Shown here one piece after another: positions 10,469 to 26,691 of a stretch of 64,000 nt of DNA. Every line of letters starts with the position of its first letter. The first letter of the stretch is position 1. The stretch covers positions 1,062,501-1,126,500 of the forward strand of contig OU015568.1 in the NCBI GenBank assembly GCA_907165135.1. The letters run 5' to 3'. Made by a program: the position numbers and the translations under genes. The notes beneath the pieces are model-generated. The model ran no database searches, was not told the origin of the DNA, and saw only the letters and a list, made by a program, of their open reading frames with translations. This DNA comes from Oikopleura dioica. Lineage: Eukaryota; Chordata; Appendicularia; Copelata; Oikopleuridae.

Positions 10469-13074
10469 TCAACGAGGAGATGAGAGCGGAGAAAATTGCG
10501 ATCGAGTTCGTTCGATCGCCGTTAGAATATAAGAAATGATATCAGGATTGTTAATGTTTTCAAGCTTTGCTTCGATTCTTGATTCGATCAGTTTCTGTTC
10601 TTTCTCATCTGGAGATCGTCTCGAATCTAAAAATCATGATTTAGACGTTCTTGAAGGACTTTTTACCGAAAATTTCTTGATACTCTTGAACCATTTGCCA
10701 AATCTTGGTCACTGCCTCGGCTCTAGTATCATTATGAAAATGAAAGTTTCTGTAGCTACATTACTTTTCGATGATATTCTTCTGTTCTGAAGACGCAAGA
10801 CTTCTCAAGTCCGGGTTATTCTTCAGCTTTTCAACGGCATTCTGACTTTTGTACAGCCTTTTCGTGGTAACAGGAGTCAGTTTCAAGTCAACAACGATGT
10901 TTGATAGCCTTCTGTAGTCTTCTAGTCTTTCTTCTGCTTTTTCGAGGCTTTCTTTCTTAAAAATATCTTTGCTTTCCCTGTTTTTATAAGAGTACCTTAC
11001 CCATTTCGGATGATGAGAAACCGCCGGATTTTCAATGCATTTTGAATGAAGATTAAGAACGGCTTGGGATAGTTTTTGATAAGACGAAGAATCGCCAATA
11101 TTTCCTGAATAAAATTCGAGCTAATTATTAAAATATAAAAATAACTTACGAATAAGGGCAGCTTCAGCTTCCAAAACGGCATTTGCCTTTAAAAGAACTT
11201 GTTGACTCTGCTCTCCTCTGAACTCAGTTTCTTCAGGTTTAACGAAGAATTCGGCGTAGTGGGCTATTCGTTTAAGTCTTTGATAATTTTCAGCATCAAT
11301 TTCTCCGTTTATTCCTTTCTGAAGGTCGATTAGTTGAAGAACTCGCATTCCAGCGTCGGAGAGATTTCTTGATAAAAATTGATGAAAAAGCCTTTTCTCA
11401 AATTTTTTATAAATATAAACTGCGATTGTCAATTTTTCAATTTTTTCCTGATCTCCGAAGTAGCCACCTCGTTGCCGACGTAATATTGCAGCTCTTTAAT
11501 CACCTCCCTGACTTCAGCTTCAGTTCCTTTCTCGAAGACTACTTTGGCCAAGTTCTCCAGTTGATGGAGTTTCTCGTTGATGTCCGCATCGTATGTTTTC
11601 ATGCTGCAAGCTTCGAAGTCATTTTCGACAGGGACACTTTCGACATCGTAAATTTCATCATCGTCGATGTCTTGAATCGTTGTTGTTTTTGAAGAAGCTG
11701 GTGAGATGGCGCGTTTTCTGAAGTAATTTAAGCCTAACCCTGAAACTTGCTTCACCTTTTTCGAAGAACCAAGATGATAATGATAAGTATCAAAATTAAG
11801 ATAAGAATAAAAAGAGGGAGCCAAAATTTGAGAACACCTTTTTTCTTCTTCGTAAAGTTTTCGAGTCCATGAGAGAATTGCACGGTTTCCTCGCCAATCA
11901 GAAATTCGATTAGGTAAGATGTTTCTTCGTTAGAATTCTTGTTCGCGTTGCAGATTGCTAAACTCATCAATCCAGTTGTTGAGAAAATTTTCATTTGCAC
12001 TTCTTCGTTTCCATTTTTGGAATAAACAAGTTCGTCGTGAAGATTTTCTGAAGGAAAAAGAACCGTTTCAGAGTACCAGAATCGCAAGTCTTGAAAGTCG
12101 CTAACTGTTATTACGACCTCTTCCTCTTCAAGAATGAAAAAATAGTGACAAGATAAGCCAGAGAAAAACTTTCGTTGTTGATGACTTTTCGTGACGAAAT
12201 GAAATTTTAGTGAAAACTCAGAAATACTCTCTGGGATCGGCCTTTGTTCGATTGACGGGATGATTGGGAGAATTTCAATTCCTGATTCACTGCTGATTGA
12301 GGTGAAATTCGAGATGGTGTAGTTTTTTTCGAAGCCATCGGAAGCCAAAATGAGGTATTGTTTCTCGCACCCGGGAAAGTATTCTGCAGAAATAACATCA
12401 ATATTTTCTTTTATAACTGATCCTCCGCCGATTTGATTTTGTCCGAGAAAATCGTCCTCGAACTTTCTAAATTGGTGAATCGGCGAGTCCTCGTTGACTT
12501 CAGAAATCAAAATCGGCACATCGGCGAACTGAAAAACTTTCTGGTCCAGTACTCCGAGGTTCAGCGCAATTTCAGCGACGGCGAATGCCGACTGCTTTTG
12601 TTGCTCGAATTCGAGGACGGAAATAGACTCCGATCCATCAATTATTGAAATCAAGCAAATTTGAGGCGTTTCTTGTTCAAATGGGCAAATCGGTAAGGGG
12701 CTTTTGCTGATGATTTCTGTTGCATTCTTCGTTCTCCAAATTTTCTTCCTGCAGTTTTCTTGTCCGCCGATTGAATTAATGAAATCATTAATTTCTTCGT
12801 CATCGTACAGCTCGATTAATTCTTGAGCTCTTTCAAGAGGCGAATGAGAGTTTCCCCCGAAGATGTTCTTCGCGCAACCGAGATTGCCAAAATTACTTTC
12901 CACCAAAGCCGTCTTTTTCAAAAGCTCCAAATATTCGAATGGATACCTCGAACTCAATTTCTGAGCCACAGCACAGACGGTTTCAACCCCAAAGGATCCA
13001 TACTCGCGAGTGATATCTCTTGCTGGAATTATCTCGCCAAAAGTGGGGAGAAAGAAAAACAAGAAAATGCGCAT
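10469..13074 (-). CDS. type I membrane protein with vWA-like domain and long cytoplasmic tail (774 aa)
   Basis: Seven exons (11756-13074, 11468-11717, 11150-11396, 11001-11104, 10765-10955, 10667-10722, 10469-10626) sum to 775 codons, with introns mostly 38-72 bp. Order: signal peptide (MRIFLFFFLPTFGE); an N-terminal domain with LLKKTALVESNFG, reminiscent of the catalytic E-S of goose-type lysozyme/SLT folds; a vWA-like domain starting ICLISIIDGSES, a DxSxS MIDAS signature; a β-rich region; one membrane helix (LFILILILILIIIILVL); then a basic stop-transfer and about 330 residues of charged, helix-prone tail (acidic IQDIDDDEIYDVES, many Glu/Lys). The ligand is unknown. The lysozyme resemblance is a hint only. 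Confidence 0.7.
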
Positions 13075-13179
13075 TCAGAATCCTGTTATTGTCGGTTTTG
13101 AAGCGCTCGAGCAAATCTTGCCGGTTAAAAATTCATCCATTGCATAATAACGTTTGAATTTTCAAATCGTATTTTTTTT

Positions 13180-14274
13180 TCAAAGATGCGTTGAAAAATA
13201 TTTGATCATGAACAAAACTAGAAATTTCTTAGTTGAAAACTTACCTGTTGATCCAGCGCCGATTGAAACCAAAGTATCCGTTATCCACTTTCTCGCCTTC
13301 TCACTTGCGACTTCAGCATAAACTCCTGGCGAAATTATGCTCGTCCCGGGAAAGTACTCGCCGCATCCGACTCCCCAAGACACGATTCCAGCAAGTTTGG
13401 GAACTCCTTGTCGCAAGACTACAGCTGGTCCTCCGGAATCTCCTTGGCAGCTGTCAATTCCCAGCTCAGCGTGGCTCGCGCAAAACTGATCATCAGAAAC
13501 AGTCAGGGGAACATAATCAGGGTCGTAGTCCGGCGAGTCTGGCTCGGTTATGTCAGCTTGCGCCAAGTGAAATCGATTCTTGCATTCTTCTTCAGTCAGA
13601 ACCTTGACTTTTGTTTCGAGCAAATCAGGAGAGAGCATTCCAGACTCAACATCTTTTGTTCCCCAACCGGCGATGTGAAGATTTTCTCCAGGAATGAGGG
13701 GTGAATCAAGAAGCTCAATTGCTTTGATTCCCAGTTCACTGCACTTCGAATCGAGATCTTCTGAAAGTTTGACCACGCAGAGGTCGTTTTTCAATCCACG
13801 AGTCGTGTCGTAATCCGGATGAATGACATATTTATCGACAGGGACCTTCAATCCTTTTCCATATCGCAAATGGCCGAAGAAAAAGTTTTCCCAAGGATTG
13901 TTTGGCTTTCCGTAATTTACGCAACAATGAGCTGCAGTCAACGCGGCTTTTCCACCAAGATAGAGCCCGCCACAGCCATCCGAGTGCCCGATAAAAGGCC
14001 AGTTGTCAATCGTTTCCACGGGCCAGCCGCCGACGATTTTAAACTCGAAATCCTTCTTGCTCATTCTGGACTCTTTCTTAGCATTCGCTCGCCCGATGAC
14101 AACAGAGCTGAGCTCATCCTTGTCAATCCCCATTTCAAGCAAGTTTTGAAGAAAAAAGTCATTCTGGCTCTCGACAAAAAGTTCTTTGAAATGACCTTTG
14201 TTGCAAGTCAATTTTCTGCTGTTCAAAATTTCAGCCGCTACAGAGCCGAAAATGATCGACTTTGCTATTTTCAT
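13180..14274 (-). CDS. secreted trypsin-like serine protease (S1A)
   Basis: A single open frame of 364 residues. The start is the first in-frame ATG at 14274, followed by a secretory leader (MKIAKSIIFGSVAAEI) and a propeptide of about 70 residues. Activation is predicted before IVGGWPVE. The catalytic triad is visible: His in TAAHCC, Asp in KNDLCVVKL, Ser in DSCQGDSGGP; Asp six residues before the Ser predicts trypsin-like cleavage after Lys/Arg. WGVGCG follows. An unusual acidic insert (DSPDYDPDYVP) precedes the active-site loop. Near the 3' end a GTAAG…TTCTAG segment of only 27 nt could be read through or removed without changing frame. It is divergent from the Cys-rich gene at 14501. Confidence 0.85.
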   Translation of the reverse strand: MKIAKSIIFGSVAAEILNSRKLTCNKGHFKELFVESQNDFFLQNLLEMGIDKDELSSVVIGRANAKKESRMSKKDFEFKIVGGWPVETIDNWPFIGHSDGCGGLYLGGKAALTAAHCCVNYGKPNNPWENFFFGHLRYGKGLKVPVDKYVIHPDYDTTRGLKNDLCVVKLSEDLDSKCSELGIKAIELLDSPLIPGENLHIAGWGTKDVESGMLSPDLLETKVKVLTEEECKNRFHLAQADITEPDSPDYDPDYVPLTVSDDQFCASHAELGIDSCQGDSGGPAVVLRQGVPKLAGIVSWGVGCGEYFPGTSIISPGVYAEVASEKARKWITDTLVSIGAGSTGKFSTKKFLVLFMIKYFSTHL

Positions 14275-14500
14275 GTTTTCTCTATATTTGAGCAACTCTC
14301 AGACTAGACTCACATTTCTGAGATGCTGAAGAAGCTCTAAAAGATCTTATCCAGCGGCAGCCATGTTTTCTTTCCAAGGAACAATTTCTCCAATTGATAA
14401 TTCAAACATCGCGCTTTTGAGAAAAGTGCAGCTGCTCCTTGATTTTTCAAAAAAAAAAAACGGCGGGTACGAACATAAAAAGAGCTCAAAGAGGGAAAGG

Positions 14501-15464
14501 ATGAAGATCTTTGGATTTTTCTGTGTTCAGGCGATTGCTGCTGAAGAAACCTGTAATGAGGGACTTTCTTCCAACTATTGTCGAACTCGAGGAAAAACTC
14601 TTGACAATGATAAGGTATTCCAATCTCATCATTTCTAGGCCTCGGACGTAAAAATCCATCACCATCATCGGAGCTTCGTATGGGATTGAGAATAGGCTCA
14701 TTCGAAAGCTCTTGAAGAGGGCTTTATTATGGGCAAATGAAAAAATTGGGCCCTGTCTCCCAGTTTTGAGTAATCAGCCTTTAAAGATAAAGTCGAAAAA
14801 CGTTTTTACGAAATAACTTGAAACAGGGAGACAGGGTCCAATTTTTTTATTTGCCGCCAAGAAAGTTCTCTTTAAGAGCTTTCGAATGAGCCTACTCTCG
14901 TCCTCATACGAAGCTCCGATGGTGAAAATCGATATTTTTACGTCCGAGGCCTAATCATTTCCAAAATAATGTGTTTCTAGCTCTACAACGATGCTGTGAA
15001 ACGATACCAAGAGCAGGAAGCAGAGTTCAACACCCTCGGCCAATGCTACAATGATATCAAAAACTGGGGCGCAACCCGTGAGCTGTCCCTTTTAAAATAT
15101 AGGAAAACTTATTTCTAGAGGGCGATCGCGAATGGGATTTCAAGGGATGCAAGGCTTCCGGCAAGTGCAGCCAAAAAAATCCTGATGGCAGTGATCCAAC
15201 TGATCAACAGAGTGAGGAGATTTAAAAAAATGAAACCTAACAGAAATTAAGTCCGAGATTGCTGCTTGAATAACGATTGGGACTACTTGTACTACTCAGT
15301 ACAGAACGTGACTATTTTTGGCCAAGAAACACTCAATCAAGCTGACGAACTCTACAACAGTAACAAAAAAGTAACAACTCATCTTTTATCATCTTTAAGA
15401 AATGCTGAACTTCAAGAACTGTATCGGAGATCACTGCGGAATCGACATCAAGCGATTTTTCTGA
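14501..15464 (+). CDS. secreted Cys-rich protein (158 aa) with a MITE in intron 1
   Basis: Five exons (14501-14614, 14981-15077, 15119-15211, 15252-15359, 15400-15464) sum to 159 codons. A short leader (MKIFGFFCVQAIAAEE) precedes ten or so cysteines including a CC pair (RDCCLNNDWDYLYY), with a Gln/Glu-rich helix between. No family is recognised. Introns 2-4 are about 40 bp, but intron 1 is 366 bp because it contains a 318-bp inverted-repeat element with an 8-bp target-site duplication; without it the intron would be 40 bp. Confidence 0.65.
14636..14953. mobile_element. hAT-like MITE inside an intron
   Basis: Terminal inverted repeats begin TAGGCCTCGGACGTAAAAAT and extend, imperfectly, for about 125 bp per side. 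The element is flanked by a perfect 8-bp duplication ATCATTTC (14628-14635 and 14954-14961), the target-site length typical of hAT transposons. No coding capacity. It lies wholly between the splice sites of its host intron. Confidence 0.8.
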
Positions 15465-15555
15465 TCATTTTCCGTGCTATCGTGAATAAATCATCTTTAG
15501 TCAATCAAAAATTAAGGACTCAATGAAAACATGTTCTTAATTTTATTCATAATTT

Positions 15556-17574
15556 TCAGAAGTCGTCTTGCGAGAGAAAATTTGATATAATAAAGTTGCT
15601 CAAATTGAGAAGACGAAACCAAATTTTCATCAATAATTGAGCATGAGGATTGACCGCATCTTTTAAAATGGAGGTTCCAACGATCGAAGTTGTTGTATTT
15701 GGTTCACCTTGTTCAGAACATAAAGTACCAGATGATTCGAGCTCAGAAATCTAGAGGAATATTAAAAAGAACATTGATCAAAAATACCAAGATATTGCCA
15801 TAGTAAAATCCGTTAACACAAGTGTTACTTCCAAGATAAATTGATGATTCTTCATTAGAAATTGACCAATGTCCATTTGCCGCCATTTTCAAAGTGTAAT
15901 TACCTTTCTGTCAGGCTTCAGCACCCTTGTTGAAACGCATGTTGTTGGAAGAGACCCATTCGCCGACCCACTTACCGTTGGTGGAGTCACCAACCCATTT
16001 ACCAACCCATTTTCGGAAAGTAGGTATTTCCAAATCCCAAAAATTTGGAACAAAATTATTTTGACTTGGCCTTTCAAAGAGGATTAAAAAAAATCAAATC
16101 TCAGTGATTATTCATAAATTATGAATCATAATTTATGATATCAAAATTAACATGGGAGAACCTTATTTTGTTCTTTTTGGAAATCCTCACAATAAGTAAA
16201 ATAAGCGTTGCCTAAACATTTGCTTTTTCTCGAACCCATTTTCCAGGATCCGTCTGGTCTTGGCCAGATGTAATTTTCACTTCCAATTTTTTTGAAGACA
16301 GGGATATTCGGAGCATACTAGCACCAGTCAATTTGATCAATTCGAACAAAAATTCCTGAGTCGAAACCATAGTACGCATCGCCATGGGCAAGTGTTAATC
16401 TCAGCGACTTTGGATGAGTGTCATTAATTACTTTTGAATAAGCGCCAGTCCATTCTTGTAACAGCCATTTTCAGAAACATAGAAGGTTTCTGGTTCGCAA
16501 TATTCATCGCAGAAAGCTAGTTCTTCATCGGATCCGTCGGCACAGTCTTTTATTCCGTCACAAAGTCGGCTTTCGAGATACTCAGCACCACTGTTACAAG
16601 ATCGGACCTTTATAAATTCCTCTCCTGGTTGACCACAAAAGCCTTCGTACATTTTTGCAAGCTGAAAAACGTCTGTTGATGAGAGTCGTTCAACTTCTGG
16701 CCATTGGACAGGGTCTCCATCCAGATTCGTGATAGTTGGTAATTCATCTACCGCAGCTTCAATCGTTTGGAATGAAAAAGCGTCGTAGTGCATGATAGAC
16801 TGTATATGATATACAGTATATCATAAGGACTTGACATATCGAACCAGGCAAAGGCATTTATCTTCTCGAAAGCGTATCGTTTCTCAGGTCTAATACGATC
16901 GAAATAGACAATTACATGATCGTCTCGATCGGGTCTTTCATGTTCATGATCAAATCCAAGCGCATGCAGCACTTCATGGTTGACTACGTCGCTTCTTAGG
17001 CAACCTGATGCAAGGTTGATTCTTTGGCCATTAGGGAACGATGGATCATCGCCGTGATAACCGATGTATGACTTGCAGCCATCATTTTCATCATCTTGAA
17101 AATCGATCCAATGAGAGTGAGCTTGAGCTTCACTGTCGTCAACAAATCGAATGCACCCACCAACATCAGCTGTTATCAAATCGAGAGACTCAGCAATGAT
17201 TCGTTGGGCATCAGCAATGGAAGTATGAGCTCCGTTTCTGAATCGGTACGGGATAAGGAGGTAAGGTCGATCTTCAACACCATAAGTATTTCCAGGCCAG
17301 CGTTGATTAGTACGCGCTCCTCTTGGTCGAATGAGCGAAGATGTTTCACCAAGAGCTTCAGGATGAATGGTTGCCTGCCAAATATTATAAATAAAAAAAT
17401 TGAAAATAATTTATATGCTCTTAAAAGATATAAGAAGATATTTTATAACATTTTCTTGGACATATCTATTCCAGCTATCAGAGCTTGCTCCTTAGTCCGA
17501 ATTAGATCATCGTGCATGTAGTCCAGAGGCGGAGGAGTTACAGTTGACTCATTTATGGAGGATACCGTTGGCAT
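15556..17574 (-). pseudogene. astacin-family metalloprotease with LDLa module, apparently disrupted
   Basis: The zinc site HEVLHALGFDHEHERPDRD and the upstream pro/catalytic region (RWPGNTYGVEDRPY, GGCIRFVDD) identify an astacin (M12A). A Met-turn SIMHYDAFSF and an LDL-receptor class A module (SRLCDGIKDCADGSDEE) follow. Defects: (1) an extra 20 nt (16800-16819), part of a perfect palindrome, breaks the frame just before the Met-turn; (2) after the LDLa the frame ends at 16428 while a coding-like frame continues in another register; (3) that tail has an in-frame TAG at 16318-16320; (4) a second Trp/Asn/Gly-rich repeat has a TGA at 15911-15913; (5) no GT-AG junction joins the first exon. The tail ends at 15556 with a hydrophobic segment. 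A micro-intron or assembly error could explain one defect but not all. Confidence 0.55.
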
Positions 17575-17684
17575 GATCTCTCAAAATTCTTTTTCGATAG
17601 AAACTCAGAATAAAAAGAGCGGTCAGAATTTTTACTATTTACATTCATTGAACGTCAATAAAAAAGGTGCTTTTTTCAGGAATA

Positions 17685-17692
17685 TATTTATA
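17685..17692 (-). promoter_or_regulatory. TATA box for the astacin locus
   Basis: TATAAATA on the minus strand, about 115 bp upstream of the ATG at 17574. It suggests that the locus was, or still is, transcribed. Confidence 0.4.
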
Positions 17693-18083
17693 AAACAGCA
17701 GATGGGCCGTTTAGCTCATTAGTAAAAGTCAAGAACCATTCAAAGTCAAATTTGTTTCAAAGAAAAACAAGCTGATTCTCCGCTTTTTCAGCAACAAAGC
17801 TTTAATGAAAGGCTGATTCTCTTGCGTAAAAATCTTTTTTTAATCTAATTTTTAACGCACAAGGTGGTAAATAATTTAATTATTGAATTAAAACTTGTTC
17901 TGAAGAAATGATTCATTGCAGGTGAGACACCACCCCCACTTCTCTTTTCGTCCAGTGAGAGCGTGAGGAGTGCGAATAATTAGTCGTTTTTGTTAATTTT
18001 TTATTCATTGGAATCAAGGAGGAAAATAAGGCGAATTCCGAACAGATACAGTTTCAAAATAGAGAAAATAGAGAGACGATACA

Positions 18084-23203
<5,120 letters not shown>

Positions 23204-23574
23204 GAAGCTTATCTATCTTCACTTCTGTATCTTTTTTCACTCTAGAAAATCACCTTCACTTGTTTTCACCACACTAGTAGACTGTCAACTGCTGAGGATA
23301 ATTACACACAGACAGAACTCTCGCTCTTTGTGCGCTTAGAAAATATTTTAAACTTTCACAACTTACCTTTTTTCAGAAAAGAATATTTAAATTAATAAAG
23401 GCAAAATTGAGGATCGTCAAAATTTCATTTTTTTATTTATTATTTGTACACAAGAAAGAACGGAAAATATGATTTTATCCGTTCGCAGTTATTTTGTTTG
23501 AGAAACTCGTTTCGAATTTCTACGTCTTTGGATCAAAAACAGAAAACAGGAAAATATTTTTTGACTTTAAGAAC

Positions 23575-25778
23575 CTACACCGTGTAGATTCCTCTTGTTG
23601 GAGCGGGGACCTCTGAAGATGACGAATCGGCTGCTTCGGCAAATATTTGGAAGTCAGAGCGATAAGGGCCCCAGAAATCACCATGAAGAGCTTATATCGA
23701 GTTTTCAAAAGGTTAAAGGGGCTGTTGAAGTACCTGGGTCAGAAGCTGGATCAGGAAGTGGATGCCATGGTTCCCGAACATTGTCCATTTCTTTGTGAAG
23801 TCGATGCAGAAGCTTGTGGGTAAGGTTTGGCATTGTCCCACTAAATCATTCAAGCTACAAAACGACTGAGTGAACTATAAGGAACCTGAGATCATTTGCT
23901 TCTTGAGGGTCTTCTTTGATATTATACAGCCAGACGGTCTGGTAGTCAGATGCTTTCCGACGGAGAACTGAGTGTGATCCTACGACGACTTTATAATCTC
24001 CATCGATTATTACGCCTAAACCGTTAATCAAAAAGCTGCAAAGAAGAGTAACTGACCTTGAACTCGAGTATCCCAAGTACTATTCTGAAATCTTGTATCT
24101 TCTTCCCAAAGCCGAAGAAGTGGATTGATCTGCATGATGATCTCGGATCGTTTCTGTTCTTCTGCGATTTTGTCGCCTTGCAGGCGAGACCACAAGTCGT
24201 GGCCATCCAAGACTTTCGGTGGAAGAGTGTGACATTTTGCTGCGGAAAGCATGGTTGGAAGAACGTCCGACACGTGAGACAAATCGTTGAGCTAAAAAAG
24301 ACTAAGTTTTCTAAGAAAAAAATTCGTCATACCTTTTTGCCGCGCATTTTGTTCGGGATGGCAGGACCAGAGAAAAAGCCATATCCCGTTATGCCTCCTT
24401 GCCAAAAGTCATTCTTGCCACCTTTCAAGACGAAAGCCGAGTCATCTTCTCGACCATTATCGTTCGAAAAATAGATCAAGGTGTTATTCCACAGGCCTGA
24501 ATCTTTGAGCCCGTCGACGATTTCGCCCACAGCTGCGTCAAGAGCAGTGACCATTCCAGCGAAGACTCGTTGGCCGTTTGACATTTGGACATTGTCGTTG
24601 TAGAGGCTGACGTATTGCTGGGGAGCTTCGGTTTGTTCAAAAAATGAACAAATAAAAACCATAATTTCGCGATTGGATTGAAGAATTAGGCCTTTCAACA
24701 GACCAGATTGAAATTGAGCTAGAATTCGAATCCATGTAAGTAAGTGCACGGTGGTCCGTTTTAATTAAACTTATTTTTAATAAATTTTGATGAACACTTT
24801 TGAACATTTCCTTGAAGAGGTCGATGAACCGACTGGAAGGCAACGTACATGTAGAGTGGCTCTGTTTTGTTGTGAGCGAAGAATTTTTCTCGAGCTTTTC
24901 TCTGATATCAAATCTGTCCCCGTATACATTTACGTTCGTTGATTTGAAGATCAGTTCCTTTATCAGCGTACAAGAAGGGTTGATACTTCATCGATGTATC
25001 TCTTACTGGACCTTGCTCGGTTCTCAAGTCATATCCGCAGAGATTTCCATAGTTTCTCAGCTTCAGGCATTTTCTTCTACTATAGTAATCCTGTCCCCCT
25101 AAAGATTTCTGGTTAAAAATGATTATGAAAAGGTCTCTTACCGAGAAGTTGTCCAAAAAACTCATCAAATCCGCGCTTCCAAGGAAGATAATTGTCTTTG
25201 AAAAATCCAAGCTGCCATTTTCCGACCATGTATGTTTTGTAGCCGCACTCCTTCATGTACTGAGGCATAATGTACTAAGAAAACGAAGCTTTAGTGTTTG
25301 TCCTTTGGAATGAATAAGTACGGGGACGACGGTACAAGATCCGGTACTCGTCTCCGATAATAACCTCATCAAGTGGCAGGCCAGCTGGTCTGTATCCAAC
25401 GAGGTTTTCGTGTTGCAAACCTAACCTGAACCAAATTTTTAGGTTATATTATAAAGGATTTTAAGGCGGTTGAAGTTATTTCCCGCGGATTTACTTTTTC
25501 TTCAGCCTTTTTTCGATAGTCTCATACCTGTATGGATATCGACCAGTCATCAGACTTCCTCTCGTTGGCGAGCAAACTGGTTGAACATAGTAGTTATTCA
25601 GTAGGACTCCATCTCTAGCTAGCATGTCCAAATTTGGGGTGTAAATGTCCGCCCCGTGCATGGAAACATCGTGTTTTCCAAGATCATCTGCTACAATTAC
25701 GACTATATTTGGCGGTTGCTCCGCTTCGGCTATACTGGCTGATAAGCCTAACATATACAATAATTTTAAATTTCTCAT
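23575..25778 (-). CDS. arylsulfatase (arylsulfatase B-like)
   Basis: Secreted or lysosomal sulfatase hydrolysing sulfate esters on glycosaminoglycans or similar glycans. A signal peptide ([16 protein letters not shown]) precedes [12 protein letters not shown] (metal-binding Asp pair) and [14 protein letters not shown], the C-x-P-x-R signature whose Cys becomes formylglycine. Then HMVGKW-type [58 protein letters not shown] and [13 protein letters not shown] follow arylsulfatase B in order. About nine exons; one intron (24626-24810) needs a GA-AG boundary to keep the conserved SVHRPLQ-A junction. The last exon gives [10 protein letters not shown], corresponding to the family's C-terminal W-G-P motif. 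The exact natural substrate is unknown. Confidence 0.9.
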
Positions 25779-26691
25779 TTTTTTCCAATATTTTTTTTTT
25801 CTTTTTTTTGTGTTTCTCTTATTTATTTTGTTACGTTTACTTCTTTTTCAATTCAAAAAATATTTTTTAAAACGGTGAACGGTTTGATTTTACGGAAAGT
25901 TTGCGGATAAAACAAGGGCTCCACCTTTCTTTCTCTATTTTTCCTGACGTCGGCGAGAAACCGCGGGGTTGGTGGTGGTGGTGGCGCTTCCACTTCATGA
26001 ATCATGTAGGTAGCATGAGCACTAATACTAGAAATTACGGGCACCCTGGGGGCGATATTACGAATATGAGATGGAGGGGGTTATGATTGCGTAAAGAACT
26101 TAGAAACACTTTGTTTTCGTGATTCACACTACCACGTAGTTTGACGTCAGAAGCACAGGATATTTTATACAGTAAGTTTTTGAATAAAATTTCTTAGCAT
26201 AATGATTATTGAAGTCAAAATTTTTAGTGAAAATATGAGCAAAAAAAATCGTAAAAAATTTTTTCTCGTTAAAATGAGGTCAATTATTCTTTAAAAGACG
26301 TAAAGTCAAAACAAACTGGGCTGAGTAGCTCCGGCGCGGTTAGACGTGAACTTTTGACGAACCACAGGATTTTCCGAGTCAGGCGAATTCTGCGGCTCAG
26401 ACGAATACTGAAGACGGCCGCAATAATGGGCCAACGGAATTGCCTCTCAAACGTGAAAGATATGTTAAAATGCTCGCACAAGAACGCGCCTTCGGAATTC
26501 TGACCAAGAAACTTTTCGGTTAAAAGGATTAATAGAGACTTCTAGCTTGAATTCAGATTGCCCTAGTTTAACTTTTTCCTTGTTTTTTTTGCTTTCTTAA
26601 TAATTTATTTGGTTGTATTTAAAATGAAAATAAATAAAGGTATTTTCCGTTAGTTGAACTCGATCAGGAGATTTTTGGGTTCGACGAATGT
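25779..26691. other. intergenic stretch with a possible tiny plus-strand gene
   Basis: Upstream of the sulfatase start. It holds a TGACGTCA (CRE) palindrome at 26142-26149 and a possible small plus-strand coding tail: a frame ending at the TAA at 26521-26523, with AATAAA about 100 bp later. A two-exon model from the ATG at about 26235 is possible but has no signal peptide or recognised domain. Confidence 0.25.

Noticed and set aside
15911-16320. Selenocysteine or readthrough decoding of the in-frame TGA/TAG in the astacin tail
   Set aside because: Two different stop types plus frameshifts are present and no SECIS-like hairpin was seen; decay is simpler.
26142-26149. TGACGTCA (CRE) as a regulatory site
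   Set aside because: An 8-mer is expected by chance at this scale, and no nearby start site depends on it.
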